A stretch of 64,000 nucleotides of DNA. Origin: Ostrinia nubilalis. Its lineage: Eukaryota > Arthropoda > Insecta > Lepidoptera > Crambidae. Of the stretch, positions 11,234 through 24,239 are shown piece after piece (within the stretch, counting starts at the first letter, position 1; every line of letters begins with the position of its first letter). The translations under genes were made by a program, and so were the position numbers. The DNA lies in assembly GCF_963855985.1 (NCBI RefSeq), contig NC_087119.1:4194001-4258000 (forward strand). Direction: 5' to 3'. The notes beneath the pieces were generated by a model. It was not told the origin of the DNA and did no database searches. It saw only the letters and a program-made list of their open reading frames with translations.

Positions 11234-11639
11234 ACTTTTATTATGTGGTTATTGAAAAAAAAACGTTAGGTCAGTTATATGCCTAAGATTTTCAAAAGGT
11301 TGCTTGAAAAATATTTTTCTAGAAAAATGGACAAAAAGACGTAATATAGATTTCATCTGTACATTATCGAAATATCAATAAACCGTTTTCTAATTCCAAA
11401 TACAAACAACCTTAAGCCTAGTAGTAGACATTAATTTATATGAAGAATCGGCTGATACCAAATCGGTGTAATGTGCGCATTATCATACGAGTACATCTCC
11501 ATACTGATTAACAGCCCGACTCAACTATCGACCGAAAAAAAATCGGTGGTCTGCGCCTAGGCTAAAAAATATCATTGCAGTCTTTCAGAATAGAGGTTTA
11601 CAACAGTAGGCGAGATTGCAAAGTTCCGTATGCATGTGG

Positions 11640-11943
11640 GTCCGTCCTTTTAAAGCTCGCAGATCTTTACTGACTCTAATAAATCCTACCAACTATAGAC
11701 GATCCTTACTGCCCTTGCGATGACTCCAGAGTTCAAGATATTGAACATCTCATGCGAGACTGTTCAATATTTAGCAGACCCCCGCATGAGGACGAACAAA
11801 AACAACAAAGAATAACAAACCACAATAAAATAACCAAATCCAAACCAATCGACACATTCATGGCCGTCATCAACTCAATAGACCAGCAACTTGATCTCTT
11901 TAATTTCACGTTCGGTAGCAGACTGCAATCAAACGCCTTTTGA
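11640..11943 (+). pseudogene. C-terminal fragment of a non-LTR retrotransposon ORF2
   Basis: The plus strand encodes YCPCDDSRVQDIEHLMRDC then SIFSRPP, a Cys/His pattern typical of the region after the reverse transcriptase or RNase H in Jockey/I-type LINEs. A tail (IDTFMAVINSIDQQLDLFNF) ends with TGA at 11941. Only the 3' end remains. No reverse transcriptase is visible upstream. Confidence 0.5.
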
Positions 11944-12461
11944 GCTCAGAACTTTCTTCACCAAGTTCAATAAATTGCGAGCACATTACATACTAAAATC
12001 GTAAAAGTGCCAAAGACAAAAAAACATAAGGCCATATTGCCTATATTTGTCGATATAATATTATGCTGATAAACAAAGATTTCGCAGCTAAGAATTAATT
12101 TAAAACTGCATTCCTGTTCGATACAAAATTTTGAGTAAAACTTTATAGAGGTTATAAACTAATCACTAAGTAATGTATTAGTGCTGGAGGGATCAAAAGC
12201 GTTAAGCTAGAGCAGAAGGCGGTGCTCTCAGAAAAGCCACCAACGCGATGGCAATTCTGTCCACATTCCAGAATTGTCTGAGAACTCCACCATGATACTT
12301 AATACCATCGGAAAACAGATGGTGATGGGTGTTGACATTGCTGAATCACTACAGGAAATTTACTTCAGCCCTGCAAAATGATGTTTTTTTTTTACCCGTG
12401 AAAGTGCATGGTAATTTTTGAAGATACAGTGTATCAACTGCCAATCAACTTTCCCAATACA

Positions 12462-12638
12462 TCTATATAAATAAAAATGAATTGATGTTCGTTAGTCTGA
12501 TTAAAACTCGAGAACGGCTGGGCCGATTGAGCTGATTTTGGTGTTAAAATGTTTGTCGTAGTCCAGGGTAGGTCTAAACGGTGAGCAAATAAGGAAAGAT
12601 TGCCTTTAAGGCGGAACAGAGTTCGCCGGGTCAGCTAG
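12462..12638 (+). mobile_element. Short non-autonomous Helitron
   Basis: It starts TCTATATAAATAAAAATGAA and ends CGGGTCAGCTAG. It is flanked by A on the left and T on the right, with no target duplication, exactly the Helitron rule. A short hairpin (GGCGGAA with TTCGCC) sits just inside the 3' end. The length is 177 bp. A sister copy lies at 61869-62072. Confidence 0.9.
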
Positions 12639-12729
12639 TAACGAATAAACTCTTTTAAGAATGAAAACCATGTTTCAAGATTGTTATCTAATAAAAACAT
12701 TGGATATTCATAAAGCTCAACGTAACGCT

Positions 12730-12990
12730 CACTGTCCCCTGCTCTAAATGACGTCACGTTGTGGTCGTTTTGGGCTGGCACTGAGACTGACGTCCTCCTT
12801 CAGAGTGCAAGCAGGCCTAGCTCACTCCGCGCGGTACATCCGATAATTACCTACAGCGAAGCGCCCCGCCGGCGGGTATTATATCAGTCGAGTGTCACGC
12901 GCGCGCCCGTCGGGACTTGATGTTTTGCCTTTAATAAATAATTTCTTTTGAATACAATTTATGATATTTTAAGAATTTTATCGTTAAAAT
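12730..12990 (+). promoter_or_regulatory. Possible promoter in a GC-rich island
   Basis: A GC- and CpG-rich patch in an AT-rich region contains TGACGTCA (about 12749) and an arthropod initiator-like TCAGTCG at 12884. No coding exon could be linked to it, so this may also be old repeat sequence. Confidence 0.25.
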
Positions 12991-14216
12991 ATTAACTAAG
13001 TATTACCTTTTCGTGTAGGTAAATGAAACGGAAGAGTAACATCGATACACCAAATTACGACAAGCTAGTTCTTTTACCATAATGCATAGGTACCCAACAA
13101 TATTCAGTAAAAAATAGTTCTCTCGTTCTAGGATGTAGCCGTTTCGTGTTTGCGTAGTAAGTAAGTAGGTAGATATGATGTCATTCTTTCTTCTGTGATA
13201 GTAGGTATGTTTAATTTATTTTTCTTATGTTAAAATAGGTATGAATGAAGACATTGTATTAAAATAAGTACTTTTTTATCCTAAGCAGGTATATTTAAAA
13301 TGTTATTTTTACAAAGGTAAAATAACACTAATACTTACCTACATACGTACCTCATTACAAATACCTAAGTAGATTAATTCTATTTTTTCACTAGACAGCA
13401 TTGCAACCCTAACAGCGTAAGAAGAGTTCAGAGACACGCGATAGAAAGAGACAAAACTTGTAGGTGAATAAAATTGTAGGTACGTAGTGCTGTGCGAGCT
13501 GAATTACACTGTATCGCGTGGTAGCAAGACTCGCATTTATTTAAATCGTCTTGCGGAGTAATCCTTCTGTAGGTACTACTATTATTTATTCTGTGGTGCA
13601 AGCCAGTTTGAGTCGAATCCAATTTGGGTCACCTGAACTGGGATCGTGCAAATAGAATAAGACAAAATAGCTGGAATTAGTAATAGTAGATATTAACAAC
13701 AATAATTTGTGATTATTCGTAAAGAGGATGAAAGTCATCCTGGGATAGTGTGTTAAGAAACTCGAGTTTTTTCTTTGTGGCGGTGTACCACATTTATTTA
13801 TGTATAAGATTATGTTTATGTAGTCTATCGTTCTTATGTCTTCTCCCAAGGGAAGATGCTCTCGATAGATGCTATGGCCAAGCAGAATTCCGAGCTGTCA
13901 AAGCAAGAACAGCACCTATATCTTCATTTCGAGACTTGTATTATTTTTGTTGATTGTGTAGGACAAAACACGCGCTGGAGACCTAGCTTATGTTAGACTT
14001 GAGGTTCAACTGAACGTGAAGTGTGACGCACGTCAATAAGTTCACAATACAAGAAATGGCTATCATAGCCATAGCTCTAGCTTGATGAAGAAGAAAAAGA
14101 TAATTGTAGAAAGAAAGAAAGAAGATATTGAGTGCACAAAATGAATAAGGCTAGAGGAACTGGATGCGAAATTAGAACTATTATAAAGCATATAAACACA
14201 ACTATCATCTAACTAT
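12991..14216. other. No supportable gene
   Basis: AT-rich sequence with GTAGGTA-type runs. Around 13560-13660 the string TGGGTCACCTGAACTGGGAT resembles a primer-binding site after an LTR, but no LTR pair was found. Confidence 0.3.
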
Positions 14217-15966
14217 ACAGTGTGTCCGGGCATGTAGTAGTGATCAAACTTTAAGGGCGTAATCTATGGACAATTTTATAGATGAAAATACTTTAAATTT
14301 TGGGCTTGACCCATTTCTCGCAAAATTACAAAGATTGAAGTTTTTAGTTTTCACCTCTTCCTTCAGAAACAAGTGAAAGCCAACTTAACATTAATAAGCT
14401 ATTAGTAGAAGTAGAAAACAAACACAAGTTTCATGCATTTTAAGTGAGTAAGAATTGATTTAATTGAAAAATAAAACATGACTTTTCACTTCTTTTTCAG
14501 TTATTTTCCAACACAAGAAAAACCAGGTCGTTAAAGTATGTTTTATTTGCATTGTATTATTAGTATTTGAGCTATTCTACAAAACGAATGTAAATTTATT
14601 ACTCTACGTCTATTAGTTTCGAAGCTATTGTTGAACAAAGATACCACTTCCCAGCGGTTCCGTAGCGCTGCACTGTTAACATACGAAAATGCACTGCCTG
14701 AAAGAATCACACAACCTATTCGACTGCATGACTACACCTGCATAAGAAGTTATCCTTAATGTCTGAAGGCTTCACGATTCGCTCTCACCACTCTTTCGGC
14801 TTCTTCAATCTTCGCTCAAAGCTCTTCTTCGCTCGAGCATTCTCGGATTTCTCGGGCGTAAGTTATTTCCTTGTAATAGCCCCAGAGGAAATAATCGATT
14901 GGATTAAGGTCGTTGAGAGCGTGGTGGCCATAGGATTGATCCGTTGCGTCCGATCCAACTGTTAGGGTACGTTTCGTTTAGATGATGTCGAACTTGCATT
15001 GCGTAGTGACATGGCGCTACCGTCGCTCTGGAACACCATCGTCCGCCTTAGTTCCAGATTGACGTCTCCTAGAAAGAAAGATAGAAAATAATCTTATTTG
15101 GCAACAAAAGACACACATAATTAAAAAAACGAAACGACAAAAGTTGTCAAAAAGGTCACCCACTCAGTACCATCTTGACAGTGCAGCAGTGTAACTGCCA
15201 CAAAGACACTGATTTTCAGTGGGTGCCGTTTTGCAGGGGCTTACGACATTTACAACAAACAAATTACCTAGCAACAATGGTAGTTCGTTTTGTAAGAAGT
15301 TTTTGTATGTTTCTCCACTGAGTCTCGAAGGCAGTTCAAACGGACCATTGAGGATCCCAGACCACATGTTTACACTGAAACGATATTGGAATGTAGAAGC
15401 TCTCACTTCGTGTGGATTTTCAATTGCCCACGTGTGGAGATTATGAATATTGAAGATTCCAACTCGCTCAAACCGTGACTCATCAGTCCAAAGGATTTTA
15501 TTAAAAAATCCAGGATCCTCTTGCTCTCTCCTTAACATTGTTTGGCAAAAATCAACTCGCAATTGGTGATCTGCTGGCAGTAAAGATTGGACTCTGAATG
15601 TGAAACGCGTGCTATCCTTCTTCGTGTAGTATGTATTGAATAGACGTTCTTGGGATATCCAGAGTATGAGCCATTCTTCTTGCACTTATAGATGGATTTC
15701 TTTGAATTTCTCCAAGCACCATCTCTCTTCGATCCGGATCAACTCTAGGAACTCCTTCATGTGACTCATCTCCACCGGGAATGCGCAATCTGCCATTAAC
15801 GTGTTGTGAGTGTTGATAAAAACACGATAGCCAGGATATAGCTCCCGTTGTGGTCCACCTCGGCGTTGAAGTTGATCACAACACAGTCGCGCTGCAGCGT
15901 GGCCGTTTCCTTGTGCGACTCCATAAAAATAGTGCATTTTGCATATTCACTTAAAGAGTAACTCAT
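14217..15966 (-). pseudogene. Broken DUF4817/DDE_3-type transposase and its 3' end
   Basis: On the minus strand the N-terminus reads MSYSLSEYAK and then, in another frame, YGVAQGNGHAAARLC, as in DUF4817 domains. At 15685-15164 the core reads ILWTDESRFERVGIFNIHN, with the DES catalytic Asp, and FSVNMWSGIL. Past a damaged stretch come QSDG-type sequence, WIGRNGSILWPPRSQ and NPIDYFLWGYYKEITYA near 14960-14850, carrying the last catalytic Asp region. Several frameshifts and stops break it. About 530 bp of 3' sequence runs to an ACAGTGTGTCCGGGCATG end at 14217. The matching right end was not found. It belongs to the IS630/Tc1/mariner group and is the same family as the fragments at 26.4 and 29.5 kb. 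Confidence 0.75.
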
Positions 15967-16861
15967 CTTGAACACTTCCAAGTAAACACAGTCCAAATCA
16001 CAAAAATTGGCAGTTTTTGGCAAAACTTTAATAATTTGCAAACAGATCCCTAAATGAAGAGTGATTAAAACTTGATCAGGTGGCCTGACGTCTTGGCACC
16101 GCCTATTTTTAAGTTCCACACGAAAATATGAAGGTAATTTAAATAATTTCTCAGCCATTTCTTGTGATGGATTTCAAAAATAACTTCACCGACTTTTTAG
16201 TTTTGGTCTGTATTTTAAGCCCATTCAGTGAAATCTAATGTTTTCAACATCACAAAACTTGTCCATTACCATGCCAAATCTTTACTGAAAAAGCCGTAAT
16301 CCAACTAGGATTCGAAATATTGCGAATGAAAGGTTAGTCCTTTTCAGAAGAACAAGAAATTGTACGTGAAGAGCGCTGTGATAGTATGGCTCGACTTCGT
16401 AGTTCTCAATCATAAGAGCAAAGCGAGACAGCCCATGAATTCTTTCAATCTCAATTTTGTGTCAGTTTTTTTTTGAGAATCGTTCACCCAATGTTTGCCG
16501 ATAGTAAAATATAGCTCTCCTTTTTTTGGTACGAGTATTGCAAGCAGAACGAACAAATATTTATACCGTAACCAAATTGCAATCCTTATAATTCATAATA
16601 TTGCTCGAGGCTATTTGCGGTATTGGAAAAAAATTCGTAGTAATTTTTCAAACCAAAATCGTTTACTCGTATATCGAAATTGGATTTCTCTACATGTAAT
16701 AATGCAAATAATTGATGCATGTTATGTATATTAATATTAAACCTTTATGTAGGAAATTATAAACATTACTTGTACACAGTGGTGTAAAAAAATAAAATTT
16801 GTGAGAAGTCTTATATGCGAATAGGTATTATTGAGTAACCAGTAATTAAAGAAACTTAGTA

Positions 16862-17463
16862 TGGACAATCAAGCCAATTGTTGAGATACCTTTAAATCTT
16901 CGGAACGCCGCACTCAAAGAAGTGTCCTTACCAGAACAGGCAATTCCCAATCCTCGGCTCCCAACTGGAGTAGTGTCTGATCTCCGTGAAAAGCTAAATA
17001 TAGTACTAGAAGACAACGTACCTTTGACCAAACAATTGAGAATAATTCTAAATGTACTAAAGCCTGGTCCGTGAGCACGTAGAATCCCGTCCAATGACCT
17101 CAAGCTACCCATCCTTATCGCTCGCGCGTAATTATATTGCTGTCGCGACTGTGCGATGCGCGCCCGCAGTGAGTGTGCGAGCGCGACAGCAACATAATTA
17201 CGTGCGAGCGACAAGGATGGGCAGCTTGGGGTCATTGGACGGGATTCTACGTGCTCACGGACCAGGCTTTAGACCCGAAGGTGAAATACCTCCCTATTCT
17301 TCCCGCTAGTGGAGAGGACACTATACAGATCAAACATCCAGTTGTTCACAACATCTTAGGAAGTTCTTGGGAGGAGCAGGAAAACAGATGTCTTACATGG
17401 CAAGAAGTATATTTGTTTCTGATAATTTGTTACGTTTTCAAGCAAATCATACCATCCACTTGA
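16862..17463 (+). pseudogene. Unrecognised coding exon split by a TA-flanked MITE
   Basis: The plus strand reads open from 16862 (WTIKPIVEIPLNLRN) to 17059 (RIILNVL). It resumes at 17272 (DPKVKYLPILPASGEDTIQI) and ends with TGA at 17461. When the 210-bp MITE and one TA copy are set aside, the two parts are in frame, so the MITE landed in a former ORF. An ACTTAG just before 16862 could be a splice acceptor. The C-terminal part (KHPVVHNIL, then hydrophobic YLFLIICYVF) vaguely resembles the region before the first membrane helix of TRP-type channels; that is a weak guess. The family is not recognised. Confidence 0.4.
17060..17269. mobile_element. Palindromic MITE, TA target site
   Basis: Arms of about 90 bp start AAGCCTGGTCCGTGAGCACG and are repeated inverted at the right end. 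TA flanks both sides (17058-17059 and 17270-17271). The arms are GC-rich with CpG-dense middles. It interrupts an open reading frame. Confidence 0.8.
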
Positions 17464-17469
17464 AAGATT

Positions 17470-19110
17470 TAGCTAAAGATAAGATATCGAGGCTTAATAT
17501 TAGAATAGTTCACCTCCACGTATTAATAGTTCAAACGCGAAGATTTACGAAGTATTTATGCCCCAGCAGAGCTTAACGAGAGGTGGGAAGAAAGCCGTGG
17601 GCAAGCGGATAATATCGGACTAAAACATAATAAAGCAACAGAATAGAGCGGGTGGATAAAAATATATAATGCAAACCACTGGCCGTTGCGCGTACTTGAG
17701 ATAAAGTTGCTCTCTGTCAAAACGACAACGCGATTCAGATTCGTCAAACAGTTGACTTACGTTTATTTTCCAGTTGCGTTGCAGCGTCTTTCCATTCTAT
17801 ACATGGCTTTAACGCAGCCATAGGAAACTGCTTACTTGGAATTATTTTTATGTTTGAGACTTTTCATTGTTTTGGATTTTATTTTCAGAATTATGAAACA
17901 GTCAGTTTTTTAGCGGGGGATTAATTTAACGTTTGTTTAAAATAAAAACCCTTTGAAAGTTGGTAGTCACGACAAAGAAAAAGTATAATAAGTTAATACA
18001 AAGTGGTCAAGATTTTGCAAAAGCAAACATTCCAAAATTGTGGGTTTATCTAATAATTAGTAGTATAGCCGACATCATTTACGAAATATATCGATAATAG
18101 AATTCACTGCCAGCGAACAAACCATATCACAGTCGTATTGTTCCGAGCGCAATCCGTGTTCCCAGAAAACCACCTTAATTCAATTACACTCGATGTCCAT
18201 ACCTCGGTGTTAAACACATGGACAAGCATGCATGATCACTAGCATAGACAATTGTAAAAAACAAGACACGAAGAGTTGTTTTCTGTTTTTGTTCCATATT
18301 TTCAAGAAAACATGGTCCACAATTAGCTTGCAATCCCTCAAACAAAGAAAGTACCTACCTACTTACTTCTATGTATATGAACTTGTAACAAAATGAGAGC
18401 AAAAATATTCAAATGCATTAACAAAAATAACTTGTTATAGGTATTAAGCGCTTTTTGGTTGAACAAACGAACGTTGAATATCCTTTGAGATCCTCTTAAG
18501 AGACCGTTATCGTCACCACCACTGAAGCGTATAATGAATAATATTCTCGAATATTAAACATTTTTGTTCATTGTAGAAAAGCGTAAATAAGTCTAAAGTG
18601 CTACGAGCATAACCTTCTGGTGAGATCCCACATTAACGTACTTTATTTACTATTAAGTAGTTAGTCTATTTTATTATGCCTTCTCCAGATAGGAGATACT
18701 CCGAGCAAAGCATTGCGTTCGGCAAAGCTTGCCGGCAGCCGCCCCAGACGACGCACACTACGCACAGTGGTCTGAAAATCAAGCTCCATTATCATAGAAA
18801 CTTAATGACAGAAATTAATAAATAAAAATATGAATTGTGTTTAGTATACCTCCCTTTGTTTTACTAATATAGTATGAAGGGTACGAGTAGCTCCAGCGTC
18901 AAGCTCAGCGTGAGAAAAAAAACATATTTAAAACGGTAGGGATGCGCAGTAGCTGATAGGGCTTCCTGCTGAAAATCAGTGTCGGGACATCCTATAAGGT
19001 GTCCCAACTAAAACTGAGCGGGCGCCCTATTAACATGCATTCGTCTCTTTCTTTTAAATCTATTGTAGTGTTTTTTTAGTAATGTGTGTTAATAAAGTCA
19101 TTTATTATTT
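17470..19110. other. No supportable gene
   Basis: Intergenic or intronic AT-rich sequence. A GC-richer patch at 18690-18790 contains GCACAGTGGTCTG, similar to the start of the patch at 52351, but no paired end was seen. Confidence 0.3.
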
Positions 19111-19125
19111 TTTTTATTTTTTTGT

Positions 19126-19386
19126 ATGGGAAAAACACTTAAAGTGGCTGGTACTCACACGTTCAAGATGACACACAATTCTTGTGCCTTTGAGTACCAC
19201 TATGCAATATGCATGATTGCGCAAGCTTTGGAAATTTTGAATTTTCGTCAGGTTAGTAGTAGTATAGGCTGTGAAATATACTTTGACAACTTTTTCAATT
19301 CTCCTAATCTTCAATATTTACTGGCAAATATGAATATAAAGGCTTGTGTAACATTCAAAATAAAAATTATTAAAAAATATCCTTAG
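19126..19386 (+). pseudogene. Probable piggyBac-type transposase fragment
   Basis: The plus frame contains SSSIGCEIYFDNFFNSPNLQ followed by YLLANMNIKACVTFK. This matches the FDNFF-S-L pattern around a catalytic Asp in piggyBac transposases (DDE_Tnp_1_7). Only about 50 relevant residues remain. Immediately downstream (19590-19720) a charged helix-like stretch (ELQEQLLRHNEERHKVKWEK) looks like part of a different transposon-associated coiled-coil protein. Confidence 0.45.
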
Positions 19387-19836
19387 TACGAATTTATTAC
19401 TAGTTATATCACATAAAATAACATCAAAGATTTGATACGTTCCTCATTGAAAGTAGGGTTTAGACAACACGCCCCATACAACCTACTGACAGGTCGAGCT
19501 AAAAAACAAAGAACCTGGAACGCTAATGGCAAGTGCAACATCCTCCAGCAGTTGCTGCGTGCTTGCCGGAGCTAGAACTCAAAAAATATAAGACTTAATC
19601 ACGACCAGGAACTCCAGGAGCAATTACTGCGCCATAACGAGGAGCGGCACAAGGTAAAATGGGAAAAATTCCACTTCGAAATAAAAATATATAAAAAATC
19701 TGCTGAGCGAATAAAATAACAAACGACTTTTATGAAAGACCATAACAAAGAAATTACGACGAGGGAACGCTTAAATAATTTGAGGCGTAGGTACATCTAT
19801 TTCCTTGTAAATTAAATTTTGGTTTAGGTTTTCTAA

Positions 19837-19959
19837 AGGTTCGGCCAAACCAACGCGATCAACCGGCGTGCAGCGATGGCGATCAATGCATTAAGGTCTG
19901 GTCGCCATCGCTGCACGCCGGCTGATCGCGGTGTGATCGCGTTGGTTTGTCCGAACCCT
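19837..19959. mobile_element. PIF/Harbinger-like MITE (TAA duplication)
   Basis: A nearly perfect palindrome of 123 bp has arms beginning AGGTTCGGCCAAACCAACGC and ending in the complement CCGAACCCT. TAA is duplicated at 19834-19836 and 19960-19962, the three-base TWA target of PIF/Harbinger. Confidence 0.85.
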
Positions 19960-20204
19960 TAATCTATTGCTGTCGCGCAAGCCTTAAACCTCCCCACAAA
20001 GCACGATAGAGACAACTGAAGTTTGTACTGAAAATACCTATTAAAATTACAAAAAAATATGACTCTACCGGTACTTACTTATTATCCAGAGAAAACAAGG
20101 GACTATGTTTGTATAGAAAAACCGCCCTTGTGTTTCCATTATACTCACTCGTTATTAAACTCACTTTATTGTTTTACTAGCGGCCACCCGTGACTTCGTA
20201 CGCG

Positions 20205-20310
20205 TCCTTTATGCGCAAATTGTCAAGCGGTCGCAATCTTCCAAATTCGCAAATTGTTAAATTTGCAAAATGTCAAATGCGCAAATTGTCAAATTCGCAA
20301 AATTTAAAGT
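20205..20310. repeat. Degenerate short repeats of CAAATTCGCAAA type
   Basis: Five or six imperfect copies of a 10-14 bp unit (GCAAATTGTCAAA and variants) lie in a row. The unit resembles the TTTGGCAAA motif repeated at 55905-56110. Confidence 0.5.
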
Positions 20311-20945
20311 GTTCAACAAAATCAAAATCCTAATATTTTCGTTATATCAAATCAACAAAACAAAACCAAAGTTAAAAGATGTTCAATTTGAAGTTAGGTA
20401 TAAAAATACCTAAAAAAGATTTTGTTGTTGATTTTATATTAAGGTTTTATGGTTTCAAATTAAAAAAAAAAGATAGAAAAAAAATATATTAAAAGTTTTG
20501 CCAATTAATTACTTGACTTTTACTTTTATTATTAAACCTAAAGAACTGGACATTTTGAAAACTAAAAATTATATTTTAATGTCAACTTTACTAATAAAAA
20601 CATTATATTCCATAAAAATGGCAAGCATGTGCCCAGCCCTTAGACTATAATATCTTAATAAATGCATGCCCCGAGCGGAGGTAGGAAGGCCTTGTGACGC
20701 CAACACGCCGACTCTTATATACCACCTACTTCAATACCCGAAGGCTTCTGTGTGAATCATGGTCCCGTTTTCATGTTTTAAACCGGCTATTTATAAATTT
20801 TCTCATTTTATAGGGGTTCATTGAATATTCTACAACCTTCAAACGAAAATAATACAAGAGCGAAATAAACGATTGACTCACTGTGATTTTCCGAAACATA
20901 ATTATCAATTTGTGTACAACCCTGAATCATTTAAAAAAAACACAA

Positions 20946-21150
20946 ATGAAAACTATTAATTATACCATCTTTTGAATTGTATAAATAAACTTACAATACT
21001 AAACAAGATTTAAAGAGTGGGTGGGACTCCTTATTAGGCAAGGTAAATATGAAAACTATTAATTATACCATCTTTTGAATTGTATAAATAAACTTACAAT
21101 ACTAAACAAGATTTAAAGAGTGGATGGGACTCCATATGTGCAAAGTAAAT
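20946..21150 (+). repeat. Tandem duplication, two 103-bp units
   Basis: Copies start at 20946 and 21049, each with ATGAAAACTATTAATTATAC. They differ at only a few sites in the last 20 bases. They are non-coding. The high identity means a recent slip or unequal exchange. Confidence 0.85.
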
Positions 21151-21889
21151 TATAGCAACTGAAACGTTTCAGCTTTTAATTGCTCTCGATTAATACATCT
21201 TATCTTACATTATAATATTCCATCCATCTAATGTTACTGTCTAATTGCACCGTCTGACAGTGGTTGCAAAACAATTATAAGTTGTGTATTGCGCTCGGCC
21301 GGCATTCAAAGGCTCTAAGTTTTACTTAAATTAAAATAAAAAATCTCAATCAATTGACTACTTTTCAATTTCAGTAATAAAATATGATCAAGGATAAAAC
21401 CGACCGTTCTATTTCTGTTTTTAACAAAAGGTTCTAGGACATTCTAGCGTCCTTATCCCATAGAGTTTGTTTAAAAAGTCAGATAGAAGTATTAATGTGA
21501 GCCGGGTCAGTGCCAATGGCAGCTCATGAAGCTTGACACCAGGGCAGTTACAGACATGCAGTAACATTTCACCGGCACCTACTTACACTAACAGAATCGT
21601 TATTTTATTTAGTGTATAAAATCCCATTATGCCGACTTATTTATAGACGATGGTACGTCAAGCATTATATTTAACAAGACGAGATTTATTTTTTCCCAAA
21701 TTACTTATTTTTTCATTTCCAATTCAATAAATAATTGCACTTTACACAAAATTTTACGTGATTGTTAAAAATCTGTAAATTTTTATTTGACAAATTAATT
21801 CTAATTACCACTATCGTAGTCATGTCGGCCTACTACTACTATTCTGGAGGTAGCGGTGTGTGCATGAACATATTTGTTTATATTGGACT

Positions 21890-22085
21890 GGGTGTTTTCT
21901 GTGTATAATAAGTGTGTATTTACAAAAAAAAGTATTTGAGTACCTATGTTTAAATAATAATATCCGTTGTCTAGTACCCATAGTACAAGCTTTGCTTAGT
22001 TTGGGACTAGAAGCGCAGTGTAAAATGTCCAAAGATATTTATTTATATTTATTTATTATATATTTATTTATTATCATACACAAAC
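21890..22085 (+). repeat. LINE 3' tail, copy A
   Basis: It contains CCCATAGTACAAGCTTTGCT followed by TAGTTTGGGACTAG and an ATTT-rich tail. This is a widespread lepidopteran CR1-type 3' end. An inverted second copy lies near 34430-34545. Confidence 0.5.
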
Positions 22086-22289
22086 TCGCCATTATCAAAA
22101 AAGGTTAATTAGTAACGGTTTAATACTATCTCTACCTCATGAACTTCAGTTATCTGTAATTAAGTTGGCTTCGACAAATGACGCTGGAAAGGTGCGCAGC
22201 TCGGGAGCCTAAAAACCGCGGAGGCTTCAGGGCACGCGGGGCGGGCGGCCCACAGACCTGCAGCTGAAATTCAGTGAGCCTAACGCCGC

Positions 22290-22364
22290 AGTCAGAGGCA
22301 GACGCTTCTCGCGATCAGTCCTCACCGCGCATACTCTTACTCTTTCGCAGACTTTCATCTCCAA
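22290..22364 (+). promoter_or_regulatory. Candidate promoter and non-coding first exon
   Basis: A GC-rich block (22200-22360) holds an arthropod initiator TCAGTC at 22315, followed by a short exon ending CTCCAA at 22364 with a perfect GTAAGT donor. The next plausible plus-strand acceptor with a coding exon is at 24239, so this is proposed as its 5' UTR exon, with a 1.9-kb intron holding no other gene. The link is inference. Confidence 0.45.
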
Positions 22365-24239
22365 GTAAGTGAACTTTATATTTTATCAGTTCGAAGGTGT
22401 CCAAATTAAAGTCCTAAATTACAACAGTATTCAAAACTTTTTAGGCGTTCTTCCAAATTATTCTTTTCAAATTTCGATTTTTGAAAAGTCTCATCAAAAT
22501 TGACTTGAGTGTGAACTTTTTTAAGTATTGTCCGGTAATTTACCTCAATTAATGACGCTCCAATTTAAGTGAAAAGTATTACTTTTTCCTTTTCCTATCC
22601 CCCAAATTCAGTTTGTACTTGTTTTATTTAAGTGAAATCAATAGTTTTCTAAACTCAAGACTTATAATAATTTAAAATCTAAATTAAAATTGTCCTAGCC
22701 GCACACTAACTTTTCTTAAGAACCTTTTATGCAAAAGTATATACTTAAAAAATTGCATAGTATTTTAACATCACTAAATATAACGAAATAAGCTAGTTTA
22801 ATTTGCTACATCATTATATTTTCAATTTAAAAGGGAAACTTTACCAGTTTCAAAGTTTTTAAAAACTTTAGACAAGCTTAAAATTAAACACGGTGTTACT
22901 TTGCATTCTTGTCATATTTAAAGAAGTAAAAAACTCTAATACTGCTACTAAATACAAATCAGTAAAAAAAGAAATGCCCTAAAATTGTATTTTTTAAACT
23001 TGAGTATTTTATTTTGTTGGCAATCTGATACACCACTAATTATCGTAACACATCACTTGTTGACGGAGACTCTTTCTATTTTTTAAATATCTATTGTTTT
23101 TAAAATTATTTTTGACACTTTTGTAAAAAGCTGACGCCCGCTAGGTTAATTCCGATTGCGCCTGTGATTAATTTGTACCATTATATTTTCAATAAAAGTG
23201 AAATTTTACCAGTTTAAAAGATTTTCAAAGTTTTAAACAGTTTCTACTAATTTTAAATAACATTAAAAGTTATATAAAGTTATTAAACAAGTGTGAGAAA
23301 AAGAAACCTTATTACAAAGTGTGCTAGGTTTATTAATTAGTTTAAATACGCGGCGGGATTTCAGAAAGGAAGCATACACAGACAAAGTTTAAATAAATAA
23401 CTGGTATTTTAATTATTTACTTGAAATTTGTGAAAACTGGAAGGGAAGACATAAGAATGAGACTAAAGCGCTAAACTACAGGTCAGCTCGACCAGTTCCG
23501 CAAGCTTTTTGCAAAGCCCGAGAGTTTATTTTTAAAGAACAATCAAAAAACTTTAACCGGAAACAGTTAACTTCTTCAAATAACTTTTCTTCTTCGATTA
23601 ACTTATTTTCATGGTTATGTACCTATTTCTACAAAACATTTTAAATTTACATTCAAGCAAATAAAAAACGCAGTTCTTCTAACACATACAAACACAATAA
23701 CCACAACGCAACTGTAAAAACAAGTCTAGAAAATTTATTTCGTTATTAATAGTGCCCTGTTACTATTATATTATTTTACTACCTACTTGCTCGTATTATA
23801 AAATAGTAACTATGACTGTGTTTTTTCTATTATGTTACAATTCATTATTGGTTTATTTAACATACTTATCAAGAGCGTCATTTACTTGCGGTTGCATTTA
23901 TGAGGTGTATCTTATATTTTATTTATTGGCAAAAAATTTATTCGTAAAAAATGTTTTCAAAATTAAATCTCAATTTCGACGGCTGTGAGTTTTTGATTTT
24001 ACGAGCATTAAAAACACCGTCACGAAAGACGCACGTTTTGTAAACCTTCATGAATCAAAAATCACAAATATCGATGGTGCGTGGGACTCACTAGGCCTAG
24101 AAATTTATATAATTGATCAAAATTCGGGAAAGTGAGAGAAATTATTGGCACGAGAATGGACAACCCCTTCAGCTGAATCTACTATTTTCAATTGATTGCA
24201 AAGAAGAGAAAACAAAAGTTTTTTTGTTTGATTTTCCAG

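Noticed and set aside
21860..22108. 82-codon hydrophobic ORF
   Set aside because: It overlaps a known type of LINE 3' tail with an ATTT repeat; the hydrophobicity comes from the T-rich tail.
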